Source: Thermoplasmata archaeon (GTDB lineage Archaea > Thermoplasmatota > Thermoplasmata > Thermoplasmatales > Thermoplasmataceae). Taken from it: 64,000 bases of DNA. Shown piece by piece: positions 1-9,221 of this stretch. The stretch spans positions 1 through 64,000 of the forward strand of contig JAKADM010000007.1 of assembly GCA_021820525.1 (NCBI GenBank). The letters run 5' to 3'. How positions within the stretch are numbered: the stretch's first letter is position 1; each line of letters starts with the position of its first letter. The notes under the pieces are model-generated. The model had not been told where the DNA came from, did not search any database, and saw nothing but the letters and a program-made list of their open reading frames with translations. Made by a program: the position numbers and the translations under genes.

Positions 1-60
1 ATTTATGCTTGAAAATTAAACGGTTGTTTACCATGGAAAATGGGTAAAATAGATATGGCT

Positions 61-969
61 CTATGTTCCCGAATCCCTTAGAAGTTTAATGTTTTGTCTG
101 AACTTATGAAGAGTTCTTCCAAGATCATCAGTTTTTCCATATTTGAGCATGCAGGAAATTGTATAAAGAGGCTCAGCTGCCCTGTAGATCCTCATCCTTT
201 CCCTGTAATGGCTAATTCTTTCTTCCCTGATCCTGTCAGGCAACATTCTGATAACCACACTTTCAGGATAATCCACGGAAAGGGATGCAAGGTCAAAGGC
301 CATGTCTCCCGCACAGGATTCACCCCAGTCTATGATCCCGTTTATCCTGTTTCCATCATTGGATAAAACTATATTATCCCTGTAAAAATCGCCGTGAATA
401 AGGGTTATGTCCCTATCCATAATATTTTTTGAAGCGACTGAGAATTTTTCCTGAATCATATGAACATTTTCCCTATCCACATACTTGCTTAGAGTTTGTT
501 TAAATTCATCCAGTGTCCCCAAATATTTCTCAGTCCATTCGTATCTGTCGCTCACAGGCAGATCTATTTTCTGCAAATTTCTCAGGTCAAAATTTGATGT
601 GTAATTGAAATATTCATAAAAATCATGGATCAGGGCAGAACTCAAATCTTTTAACGAAGTGAGAGGAATACCCTTAATAAAAGCATAAATTTCCACTATT
701 TTTCCATCAAGGGGCATAATCCTATAATGAGGAACCTTAAATGGGAATCCCTTCAGGATCCATACAATATCTGATTCTTTGACCATGCTTTCAGAAGATC
801 TTCTGTCTCGCGGGAATTTTATTGCTATTTTTTCATTCCATATGAGAATCCTGCTATTCCATCCTGTTTCCACCAATCTGTATGGCCCATCTTTTTCTAT
901 TGGAATAAGGTTTTGGGCAGCTTCAATAAGTTCATTCTCTGTATATTCATTCCACCCTTCCCTCTCCAT
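61..969 (-). CDS. Aminoglycoside phosphotransferase (APH) family kinase-like protein
   Basis: Catalytic loop HGDFYRDNIVL and metal-binding IDWGESCAGDMAFDLA typical of APH/choline kinase fold. Confidence 0.8.
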   Translation of the reverse strand: MEREGWNEYTENELIEAAQNLIPIEKDGPYRLVETGWNSRILIWNEKIAIKFPRDRRSSESMVKESDIVWILKGFPFKVPHYRIMPLDGKIVEIYAFIKGIPLTSLKDLSSALIHDFYEYFNYTSNFDLRNLQKIDLPVSDRYEWTEKYLGTLDEFKQTLSKYVDRENVHMIQEKFSVASKNIMDRDITLIHGDFYRDNIVLSNDGNRINGIIDWGESCAGDMAFDLASLSVDYPESVVIRMLPDRIREERISHYRERMRIYRAAEPLYTISCMLKYGKTDDLGRTLHKFRQNIKLLRDSGT

Positions 970-1128
970 GCAATCTCATGTAATTTTCATACAAAAATAA
1001 ATGCAACGTTTACGGTGACTTATTAATCAGGGTATAATTCATATTTCAAACTCACAATTTTTCCCACATATTTTCATTTCATGCGAATTCAACTGACACA
1101 AATTATAATATTTATAAACCTATACTTA

Positions 1129-1728
1129 ATGAAAATGTTTTCCTTTCAGGCTCTATTCATAGCAGTAATTTTACTGGGAACATTGCATATGATAGCCCCG
1201 GATCACTGGTTACCCCTATCAGCCATAGCAAGAAGATTCAAATATACGAGGTATAAAATTCAGGGCACAGCCACCATTCTTGGAGGCCTTCATTCTGGAA
1301 TATCAGTAATGGTAGGTTTGATAGCCTCCATTATAGACATTATTTTTATTTCATATTTCAGGAATGGCTTTTCACTTATTGGCGCCGTTCTTCTTCTTTC
1401 AGTTGCGATTTATTTCTTTGCAAATGGTTATAGGGAAAGCAGATCAGGCCATCTGGATGTTCAGGAAAATGGAACTGTAAAATCGGCCCTTGTTGTGAGT
1501 ATTTTCCCTGATTTTGCAGTAATACCTTTCATTATCCTTACGGTGGACCAGAATTTAATATCTGCAATGGAAATAATAGCTGCATTTATCCTTGCAAGTA
1601 TAGTATCCTTAAACGCAATGGCATACATCGGCACAAAAGGTCTGGCAAAGATAATCGAAAGAGTACCGCCATATTATATTGATTATTTGATGGGCCTTAT
1701 CCTTCTTTTTACCATACTGTTTGTCTGA
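1129..1728 (+). CDS. NicO/nickel-cobalt transporter-like integral membrane protein
   Basis: Multi-TM protein with N-terminal H-x4-D motif (HMIAPDHW); start re-placed at internal ATG (MKMFSFQ). Confidence 0.5.
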   Translation: MKMFSFQALFIAVILLGTLHMIAPDHWLPLSAIARRFKYTRYKIQGTATILGGLHSGISVMVGLIASIIDIIFISYFRNGFSLIGAVLLLSVAIYFFANGYRESRSGHLDVQENGTVKSALVVSIFPDFAVIPFIILTVDQNLISAMEIIAAFILASIVSLNAMAYIGTKGLAKIIERVPPYYIDYLMGLILLFTILFV

Positions 1729-1791
1729 TCCTATCCCTCAGTTTAAAATCATGATTTTTCTCAACTTGAAATTTTAATTTTAATTTTCAAA

Positions 1792-2223
1792 TTACTTTTT
1801 TTCAGAGCTTATTGAATTTATATATTCCATTGCCTTCTTAATAATCTCCTTCTGGTTAGGATATTTTAGCTGTGCCATGGCCTCATCATAGGAGAGCCAT
1901 TCATAACCCACGTGTTCATGTGAAATCTTAACAGGGGTTTCTCCCTGAACCTCTCCGAGAAACATTATGAGGTCTTTCCTTATATTTTCTCCATTGAAAT
2001 TGAAATAGTATTTTGTCCTTTCCTCAAAACCTGGAATGATCCTGCAATTTATACCTGCCTCCTCAAAGGTTTCTCTCTTCGCAGCCTGCGTGTTGTTCTC
2101 CCCCTCCTCCACATGGCCCTTTGGGAAGTCAAGGAAACCCTCCCTTCGTTTCAAAAATAGAAACATTATGTTACCTTCGGTCCTTTTAAATACTATAATT
2201 CCTGAACTTACTTCATTTCTCAT
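1792..2223 (-). CDS. NUDIX hydrolase (diadenosine tetraphosphatase-like)
   Basis: Nudix box GHVEEGENNTQAAKRETFEEAGI. Confidence 0.9.
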   Translation of the reverse strand: MRNEVSSGIIVFKRTEGNIMFLFLKRREGFLDFPKGHVEEGENNTQAAKRETFEEAGINCRIIPGFEERTKYYFNFNGENIRKDLIMFLGEVQGETPVKISHEHVGYEWLSYDEAMAQLKYPNQKEIIKKAMEYINSISSEKK

Positions 2224-2288
2224 AGAGTATGTATTATTAAAACATATAAAATGTTAGACTATTTTCCCACACAGATATAAGTTTAATT

Positions 2289-3479
2289 TTAAGATGGCAC
2301 ACCCTTTCCTGAAAGATTGCCCAGATATGTATAGGCAACAAGGAATGCTATTATGGAAAGGGCAGATAAAGCATACATGGCATAAGTTTCATGTGTACTG
2401 AAGATCTGAAGCAATCCTATTCCGAGAAAGAGTGAAACCGGACTTACTATGTTGTATATGAAAGAGTTTATACCGAAATATTCCCCTCTTTTGTCCTCTG
2501 GCGCAATTTTTGAAATTATGGAACTGGATACAGGCGACATTAAATTTTCCCCAACCGTCAAAATTATTATGGCTGACGCAAGCAAGAAAATATTGGCTGT
2601 CAATGAGAATATGAGAAAGGCAAGGGAATAGAAAAGTATGCCTGCTGAGAATATCCTATGGTCTGTGTATTTTACAGCAAACTTTGTGATGCTTGATTGA
2701 AAGAAAACAACAACTGCAGTGTTGATTGAATAAAGTATTGTTATTAAAAAAGGACTGAGTAACCACTGTGTTTTCAGATAAAGGGGCATGGCAGGGGTTT
2801 CATACTGGTTGGCTATGGCAAAGCATACCCCAATCAAAAGTGAAACAGATATAATCCTACCGTAGCCGCTTCCCCTTATAATTGAAACTTTATCATCAAT
2901 TCCAGCCTGTTTAGTTTTTCCAGTTTCTTCAAAGAAAACATAGAAAAGGGTCATTTGGGCCAGGGAGCCTATAATTGGAGCAATAAAGAAAAGGGAATAG
3001 GAAAAAGTTGAAGCAAGGCCTGAACAGATCAACCCTATGCCAATCCCAACATTTGCCCAAATTCTCATCACCGAAAAATATTTCGTTCTTTCTCCTTCAA
3101 GGCTCAGATCAGATATTATGGTATTTTTCAGTGTGCCTTCAAATCCTGATAGGTAGGAGGAAAGAGTTAGCATTATGAAAATCAGGTATATGCTCAGATT
3201 GAAACTTACTGAAAGGTAAAGAATGGAGTAAACAATGAACATGAAAAATGGAATTATATAGGAGAATCTGAACCTGCCCAGTATATCAATGAGTTTTCCT
3301 GATTTCCTCTGAAGTGGTGAGGAAATAATATTGGAAAGAACAATAATTATACCAATGTCAATGAAATTGTACCCTCTGGTATTGAGATAAAGAGATAGCA
3401 ATATCCAGAGAGGATATTTGGAAAATCCGTTTATTACAGAATCAATAACCAAAAGATTCATCTGCTTCTTGAGTTTCAT
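2289..3479 (-). CDS. MFS transporter
   Basis: About 12 hydrophobic segments, MFS-like loop GKLIDILGRFR. Confidence 0.75.
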   Translation of the reverse strand: MKLKKQMNLLVIDSVINGFSKYPLWILLSLYLNTRGYNFIDIGIIIVLSNIISSPLQRKSGKLIDILGRFRFSYIIPFFMFIVYSILYLSVSFNLSIYLIFIMLTLSSYLSGFEGTLKNTIISDLSLEGERTKYFSVMRIWANVGIGIGLICSGLASTFSYSLFFIAPIIGSLAQMTLFYVFFEETGKTKQAGIDDKVSIIRGSGYGRIISVSLLIGVCFAIANQYETPAMPLYLKTQWLLSPFLITILYSINTAVVVFFQSSITKFAVKYTDHRIFSAGILFYSLAFLIFSLTANIFLLASAIIILTVGENLMSPVSSSIISKIAPEDKRGEYFGINSFIYNIVSPVSLFLGIGLLQIFSTHETYAMYALSALSIIAFLVAYTYLGNLSGKGVPS

Positions 3480-3904
3480 AAAAATTCTTCCGGTTTAATT
3501 TCACAAATTATGCAATCATAATATTACATTTTCTGGCGGAAAATTTCATAATAATCCATCAACATATGAGATGAATTGCCAATCATTTCCCATATTGCAC
3601 AAACCCATATGTTTGACCAGAAAGAATGCAGTAAAATTTATCTTTATAAGGAAAATCATAACCTCCAAACATCACTTTTGCTATCTATGGCTATGGCATT
3701 TGCATAAATTTTTTCAAATATTTTTAAGAGGTTTGGCATGAATATCGCGGAACAAATCATGTGTTTATCATATTTATGTTTTTCGCATGGAAGAACAATG
3801 GACAATCTAAAAAATCATCTGTTTGCATCTGTTGTTCTGTTCTCTTCTATTTGAGATAAGTTTCGATTCAAAATGAATATAAGGGTTTATGCATACAGAT
3901 ACCC

Positions 3905-5179
3905 ATGGAAGGGAATCAGCAGGATTTCTTTAATCTGGACGACTTTGATCTGAGAGGAAAACGTGTGTTGCTGAGGCTTGACCTCAACTCTCCAATCCAT
4001 CCCATAACCGGAGAAATAATGAGTGATACTAGGTTTCATTCCCATGTAAAGACAATTAACAGGTTGAAGGATTCTAAGGTCATAATACTGGCCCATCAGA
4101 GCAGGCCTGGAAAATATGATTTTGTATCTTTAAAAGAACACGCCAGGGTACTTCAAAAAATTCTTGGAAAAAGCGTAAAATTTGTGGATTCCCTGTTCGG
4201 TTCAGAAGTTCTTCAACATATTGAGAAAATGAAAAATGGGGAAATACTCATGCTTGAGAACACCCGTTTTTATTCTGAAGATGTGGTTCTTGATACATCA
4301 GATTTTGAAACCATGGAAAAAACAAATTTTGTAAAAACACTTTCATCGGTCTGTGATTATTTTGTAAATGATGCCTTTCCGGCAATACATAGGAACCAGA
4401 CATCCCTGACTGGATTCACAAGGCTTATGCCAAACATTGCAGGCCACCTGATTCACACGGAAATATCAGCGTTAAATGAATTTCTCACAGGACGAAAGGG
4501 GAAAAAGATTGCCATACTTGCAGGTTCCAAGATTGAGGATTCCATAGCTGTTTCAAAATCATTCCTGAATAAGGGAATTACGGATGAAATTATTGTTGGG
4601 GGCGTTGTGGCAAACGCCTTCATGTGGGCGGATGGGAAGGACATTGGAAAGAAGAACAGGGACTTCATCATAAAAAATAATAAAAAATACGAATCTTTGA
4701 TTAAAACATGCACTGAACTCATAGAGAAGTACAGGGAAAAAATTGTCCTGCCTGAAGATTTCATATTAAATCCGTCCAGGACAAGAATACACTGCAAGGA
4801 GGAAGTGCCTGAGGATCAGATACTTGCCGACATCGGGCCGGATACAATTGCCACATTCTCTGAAAAAATAAGGGAGGCTGACGCCATATTTATCAATGGC
4901 CCAATGGGAATGTATGAGCTGGAAGATTATAGCAGTGGAACCTATGAAATATTGAAGGAAGTTGCAAGTTCGGGCGCTATGAAAATAGCTGGCGGGGGCC
5001 ACACCATATCGGCAATAGAGGCATTGAAACTGGAAGATCATTTCAACCATATTTCAACGGGTGGAGGTGCATTAATAAGCTATTTATCAGGTGAACCAAT
5101 GCCAGTTATAGAAGCCTTAAGGCTCAGCAAGAGTATGTTTCATGGGGATGATTTAAATGGAAAACGGCAATCAGATTGA
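3905..5179 (+). CDS. pgk: Phosphoglycerate kinase
   Basis: RVLLRLDLNSPI, LAHQSRPG, NDAFPAIHRNQTSL, AGGGHTISAIE and related PGK motifs. Confidence 0.95.
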   Translation: MEGNQQDFFNLDDFDLRGKRVLLRLDLNSPIHPITGEIMSDTRFHSHVKTINRLKDSKVIILAHQSRPGKYDFVSLKEHARVLQKILGKSVKFVDSLFGSEVLQHIEKMKNGEILMLENTRFYSEDVVLDTSDFETMEKTNFVKTLSSVCDYFVNDAFPAIHRNQTSLTGFTRLMPNIAGHLIHTEISALNEFLTGRKGKKIAILAGSKIEDSIAVSKSFLNKGITDEIIVGGVVANAFMWADGKDIGKKNRDFIIKNNKKYESLIKTCTELIEKYREKIVLPEDFILNPSRTRIHCKEEVPEDQILADIGPDTIATFSEKIREADAIFINGPMGMYELEDYSSGTYEILKEVASSGAMKIAGGGHTISAIEALKLEDHFNHISTGGGALISYLSGEPMPVIEALRLSKSMFHGDDLNGKRQSD

Positions 5180-5567
5180 ACAGGAACTGGAGTTTCTCCA
5201 GTCCTATATAGACGCATCAGAAAAACAGATCACAATTTTGACTCAGGGCATGGAGGATTATGGCAAGGCCCTTGCCGTACTGCAGTCAAGAGAGATCGGG
5301 CAGTCTTCAGAGACTTTAATCTCCCTTGGAGGAGGAGTATTTGCGAAGGGGAAGGTTGAGAATTCAGGGAATGTTCTTGTCGCAATAGGTTCTGATCTAT
5401 TCATTGAAGAGGATTCAACCAGGACTGAACTCAGACTCAGGGCACAGATTGAGGATGTAAGAAAATCCATAGAAAATATTAACAACCAGAGAACTGAGGC
5501 CATAAGAAGGTACCAGGCAATTATATCCGCAATAAACAGTGCTGGAAACAATTCAAGAAAAGAGTAA
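5157..5567 (+). CDS. pfdA: Prefoldin alpha subunit
   Basis: Coiled-coil/beta-hairpin architecture, LISLGGGVFAKGKVE...VLVAIGSDLFIEE; located before ftsY as in other archaea. Confidence 0.85.
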   Translation: MENGNQIEQELEFLQSYIDASEKQITILTQGMEDYGKALAVLQSREIGQSSETLISLGGGVFAKGKVENSGNVLVAIGSDLFIEEDSTRTELRLRAQIEDVRKSIENINNQRTEAIRRYQAIISAINSAGNNSRKE

Positions 5568-5568
5568 T

Positions 5569-6429
5569 ATGTCCCTGAAGGATAGGTTAAAATCGTTTTT
5601 CAGAGGCAGTTCAGATCTGCTAAAAATCGATGACCTTGCAGATGAGTTCTTCAATATTCTTCTGGAATCCGATGTCAGCCTTGAGACAGCTGAATATATA
5701 TTGAATGAGTTCAGAAAGATGGGGTCGGAAAAGAAGAGGGTCAGGAGAGAAGATGCCATAGGGATGCTCAAGGTAATCCTTAAAAAAATTCTTGATGGTG
5801 CAAAGACGGATTTCAACATACTTGGCCAGACAAAGAAGCCTTTTATTATTCTTTTTATTGGAATAAATGGAACTGGAAAAACAACAACGGTCGCAAAGGT
5901 TTCCAATTATCTTCTGAACCATGGAAAAACAGTTGCCCTTGGGGCATCTGACACCTTCAGGGCAGGTGCCATAGAACAGCTGAAAATACATGGGGAAAAT
6001 CTCGGTGTAAGAGTCATTTACCAGGGAATGGGAAGCGATCCTTCAGCCGTCGCATTTGATACAATCGAGCATGCAAGGGCAAGAAACCTTGATTATGCAA
6101 TTATAGATACTGCTGGAAGGATGCAAACCAACAGGAACCTCATGGAAGAAATGAAGAAAATAAAGAGGATATCCAAACCCGATCTCACAATTCTCACTGT
6201 GGATGCACTTGCGGCAAACGATGCCATTGAGCAGGCAGCAACCTTCAAGAAAGAGATTGGATTTGACGGGTTGATTGTGAACAAGCTTGATACAGATGCC
6301 AGAGGGGGCTCCATATTCTCCATTGCCCATCAGTTTAGAAAGCCCATATATTTTTTGGGAACGGGCCAGAACCTTGATGATCTTGTTCCCTACGACCCGG
6401 ATTTCATAATAAATAAGATATTTTCATGA
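5569..6429 (+). CDS. ftsY: Signal recognition particle receptor FtsY
   Basis: GINGTGKTTTVAKV, DTFRAGAIEQL, DTAGRMQTN, NKLDTDARGG; start re-placed at ATGTCCCTGAAG. Confidence 0.95.
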   Translation: MSLKDRLKSFFRGSSDLLKIDDLADEFFNILLESDVSLETAEYILNEFRKMGSEKKRVRREDAIGMLKVILKKILDGAKTDFNILGQTKKPFIILFIGINGTGKTTTVAKVSNYLLNHGKTVALGASDTFRAGAIEQLKIHGENLGVRVIYQGMGSDPSAVAFDTIEHARARNLDYAIIDTAGRMQTNRNLMEEMKKIKRISKPDLTILTVDALAANDAIEQAATFKKEIGFDGLIVNKLDTDARGGSIFSIAHQFRKPIYFLGTGQNLDDLVPYDPDFIINKIFS

Positions 6430-7104
6430 CTGATTTATCTGGGACATTATTTTTGCAATCTCCAATGGCGGGAGTTCTGTGGTTATGAGTGGTATATTTT
6501 CTACATCGGAAAGCTTTATGGCAAGTTCGTCCACTCTGTCCGCCTGGATATATACAACTGCTGCTGGTTTAAGGGGATGAACCCTGATGGCAATCATGGG
6601 GCTCCTGCCCATTTTAACTTCTGTGAAAAAGATCACTCTCTGGCTGGACCAGCCGTATAGAAGGCTATATTCAGAATATGAAAAGGAAAGTATGGCCTTG
6701 ACACCATTCACAATGGTGTATCCCCTTACATATCTGTTCAGATCAGCTGAGGATGTTGCCTTTCCCTGTATCTTGCTTATTACCGTTTTGAGGTTAACGT
6801 CCCTGTGGTAATCCCCTATGTCTATGAGTGCTTCGTAGGGAACGCCAGAATTGTATCTTCTCAGTATGGAGCCCCCGTGTTCCTTTTCTATGGCAATCAG
6901 AGCATATACAAATTTTCTTATAGTTGCTATTCCCGGGGATTTTCTTCTTCCCGATTCATAATCTGTGATCATTGAGAGCGGCACATCCATCTCTCTGGCA
7001 AGTTCCGTTTTTGAAATTAAGAATTCCTCCCTCCACTTTTGCAGAGTCTTTCCAAAATTCTCTGAAAGGGCAATTTCACCGGCAATCTTTTCTTCAATAT
7101 CCAT
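6424..7104 (-). CDS. Archaeal HTH (XRE-like) transcriptional regulator, COG1709-like
   Basis: N-terminal HTH SKTELAREMDVPLSMITDYESGRRKSPG; start chosen at MDIEEK, placing TTTTATAC about 26 nt upstream (ORF can extend to 7122). Confidence 0.8.
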   Translation of the reverse strand: MDIEEKIAGEIALSENFGKTLQKWREEFLISKTELAREMDVPLSMITDYESGRRKSPGIATIRKFVYALIAIEKEHGGSILRRYNSGVPYEALIDIGDYHRDVNLKTVISKIQGKATSSADLNRYVRGYTIVNGVKAILSFSYSEYSLLYGWSSQRVIFFTEVKMGRSPMIAIRVHPLKPAAVVYIQADRVDELAIKLSDVENIPLITTELPPLEIAKIMSQINQS

Positions 7105-7135
7105 TAATTTGTTAAGAAACAAAAGTATAAAAAAT

Positions 7136-7155
7136 TGACGAAATGGGTTTCGTCA
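7136..7155. promoter_or_regulatory. Perfect dyad TGACGAAA-TGGG-TTTCGTCA upstream of HTH regulator (candidate operator or terminator)
   Basis: 8-bp arms; on the minus strand followed by ATTTTTTATAC, which serves as TATA-like and T-tract sequence. Confidence 0.6.
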
Positions 7156-7160
7156 TATGC

Positions 7161-8012
7161 TTAAATTTTCTGGCCGTGCAGCATGGATCTCATTAAGAGG
7201 CTTATGTGGCCTGCTTCCTGCATTCTTCTGAAAGAATACTGGACCCATTTTTTTCCAAAGGGTATATATGCGAATACTGTTTCTCCCTTTTTCTGAAGGT
7301 CAACCAGGTACTGGTTCCTTATACCATTGAGCATGGCATACCACACATCTTTCTTCCTTTCCCTGTTTATCTCCCTTGCCCTTTCGATTATCTTATCGTC
7401 ATGGCTCGCAATCATAAATCGTGGTGAATTGTCGAACAGATACTGCATAATTTCAATATAATTTTTATCAATCTCTGCCTTTGTTTTATATGCCACATTG
7501 TCTGGTTCTGTATAGGCACCCTTTACCAGTCTTATGGTACCATCCTTTTCTGTGACCTTTTTTACATCATCCATGGTTCTTCTCAAATATGCCTGCATAC
7601 AGAGGCCCGTATTTTTGTTGGGAAGCTGGGACATATATAGCTCAATGGTGCTGTCTACAAGTTCTGATTCCTCCATGTCAACCCACACAAAGATGTCCTT
7701 CTCCCCTGCAAGCCTGACAATTTCGGCATAGTTCTTTTTGGCCATGTCAGGGCTTACAGAAAGACCTATCTGCGTTGGTTTTACTGAAATCTGGGTGAGT
7801 CTGTCCCCTTTCTCCACCCTCTTCAGGATTTCCCTGTAACTGTCCATTGCATCCTTTATATCTTCCTGCGAGGTCAGGGCTTCACCAAGATAGTTCATTA
7901 TGGCCCCTATGCCAAGCCTGTTAAATCTCCTGCCCCTCTCCATAACATCGCTTACCGTGGGGCCTGCTATCCATCTTCCTGCAACAAGTTTTTCCATAAA
8001 GCCATTGAGCAT
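7161..8012 (-). CDS. Proline dehydrogenase (PutA-type, stand-alone)
   Basis: GDRLTQISVKPTQIGL, RLVKGAYTEP, ASHDDKII, FRRMQEAG motifs. Confidence 0.85.
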   Translation of the reverse strand: MLNGFMEKLVAGRWIAGPTVSDVMERGRRFNRLGIGAIMNYLGEALTSQEDIKDAMDSYREILKRVEKGDRLTQISVKPTQIGLSVSPDMAKKNYAEIVRLAGEKDIFVWVDMEESELVDSTIELYMSQLPNKNTGLCMQAYLRRTMDDVKKVTEKDGTIRLVKGAYTEPDNVAYKTKAEIDKNYIEIMQYLFDNSPRFMIASHDDKIIERAREINRERKKDVWYAMLNGIRNQYLVDLQKKGETVFAYIPFGKKWVQYSFRRMQEAGHISLLMRSMLHGQKI

Positions 8013-8111
8013 ATAACTTCATTGGGAGCATGGCATCCGGTAATTTATCCTTTTATTTTCCTTATATGGGGAGATTTCATAAAATGGAATGGGAAACACT
8101 TAACATAGGAT

Positions 8112-8507
8112 ATGGATTTACCAACAGTGAATGAGAAAATATATCCCTATCTGCTCATATTATCTGCATTATCCCTGTCTGTTGGAGGGTATTCCCTTTA
8201 CGCAGGAAAACTTGTACCTGTTTTCCTCACCTATCTTACAATTTTTGCCCTGGCTGTAATCCTTATCCTGGCATTTTTAATGATGAAAAAAATGAATTAT
8301 AAACTCAAAGTTGCCGGCCTGATTCTTGGCATTCTTGGAATTGCACTTTCACTGAACCCTTCCCATATTTCTGCCCTTCTAAACATCGGAAAAAGCCCCT
8401 TTCTCACCATTGCTGATATCACAATGATAACTGGTTTTTTCCTATTTCCAGGAATATATATAGTGTTGTTTTTCTATGAGGCAGTTAATGGGGGCGATAA
8501 ATATTAA
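8112..8507 (+). CDS. Small integral membrane protein, function unknown
   Basis: 131 aa with about 4 hydrophobic segments; overlaps the next ORF. Confidence 0.55.
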   Translation: MDLPTVNEKIYPYLLILSALSLSVGGYSLYAGKLVPVFLTYLTIFALAVILILAFLMMKKMNYKLKVAGLILGILGIALSLNPSHISALLNIGKSPFLTIADITMITGFFLFPGIYIVLFFYEAVNGGDKY

Positions 8508-9216
8508 CGGCCTGATTACTGCCGCCGGACTGGGAACAAGGTCAGGGCTTGATGGGAAGTTCAGAAAGGAGATGCTTGCGCTCTATGATTATAGAGAGGG
8601 AAGGCTTGTACTGAGGCCAATAATCGACATGGTAATTTTCAGGATGTGGAATGCTGGCGTAAAAAATATAGGAATTGTATTGAATAGGAATGATGGAATC
8701 ACGGGTGAATATGTAAAAAGGGAATATCCAGATATTGAAATTTTTTATCAGGAGAAGCCCAGCGGTTTCGGAGACGCCATTTTCTGTGGAAGGGAAATGC
8801 TTGATAAAAGTTGCATTGTCAATGCAGGGGATGGCCTGATCCTCGATCCAGCTTATTATGTAAGGATGACAGGAAGCAGGGAATCAAGATTGACACTCTT
8901 TGAGGTTGAAAATCCGTCAAGGTATGGAAATGCCATGATAGATGAAGAAAGGAAAATGGTCATAGAGGTCAGGGAAAAGCCTGAAAAGCCACTCTCAAGG
9001 TATGCCTTGGCCGCCATTTACTTTTTTAGAGAACCCTTCAAGGAATATGTATCAACATCACGCACAGAATTTACAGAATACATACAGAATGCAATTTCAT
9101 CAGGTTATCCCCTGAGTTATAGCATCATAGATAAAAGGGAATGGATTAGCGTTGGAAATGTTGAAAAATATGTAGAATGTGTTGAAAAAACTTATAAATA
9201 TTTTAAAAAAGATTAG
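8476..9216 (+). CDS. Nucleotidyltransferase (sugar-1-phosphate NTP transferase family)
   Basis: TAAGLGTRSGLDGKFRKEML signature, EKPSGFGDAIFCGREML, NAGDGLI. Confidence 0.8.
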   Translation: MRQLMGAININGLITAAGLGTRSGLDGKFRKEMLALYDYREGRLVLRPIIDMVIFRMWNAGVKNIGIVLNRNDGITGEYVKREYPDIEIFYQEKPSGFGDAIFCGREMLDKSCIVNAGDGLILDPAYYVRMTGSRESRLTLFEVENPSRYGNAMIDEERKMVIEVREKPEKPLSRYALAAIYFFREPFKEYVSTSRTEFTEYIQNAISSGYPLSYSIIDKREWISVGNVEKYVECVEKTYKYFKKD

Positions 9217-9221
9217 AAATT

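Noticed and set aside
61-969. APH-family gene as an antibiotic-resistance determinant
   Set aside because: APH-fold kinases are broad (choline, homoserine and other substrates); nothing here indicates aminoglycoside activity.
4453-5050. Minus-strand ORFs of 114 and 94 aa inside pgk
   Set aside because: Shadow ORFs opposite a clear phosphoglycerate kinase.
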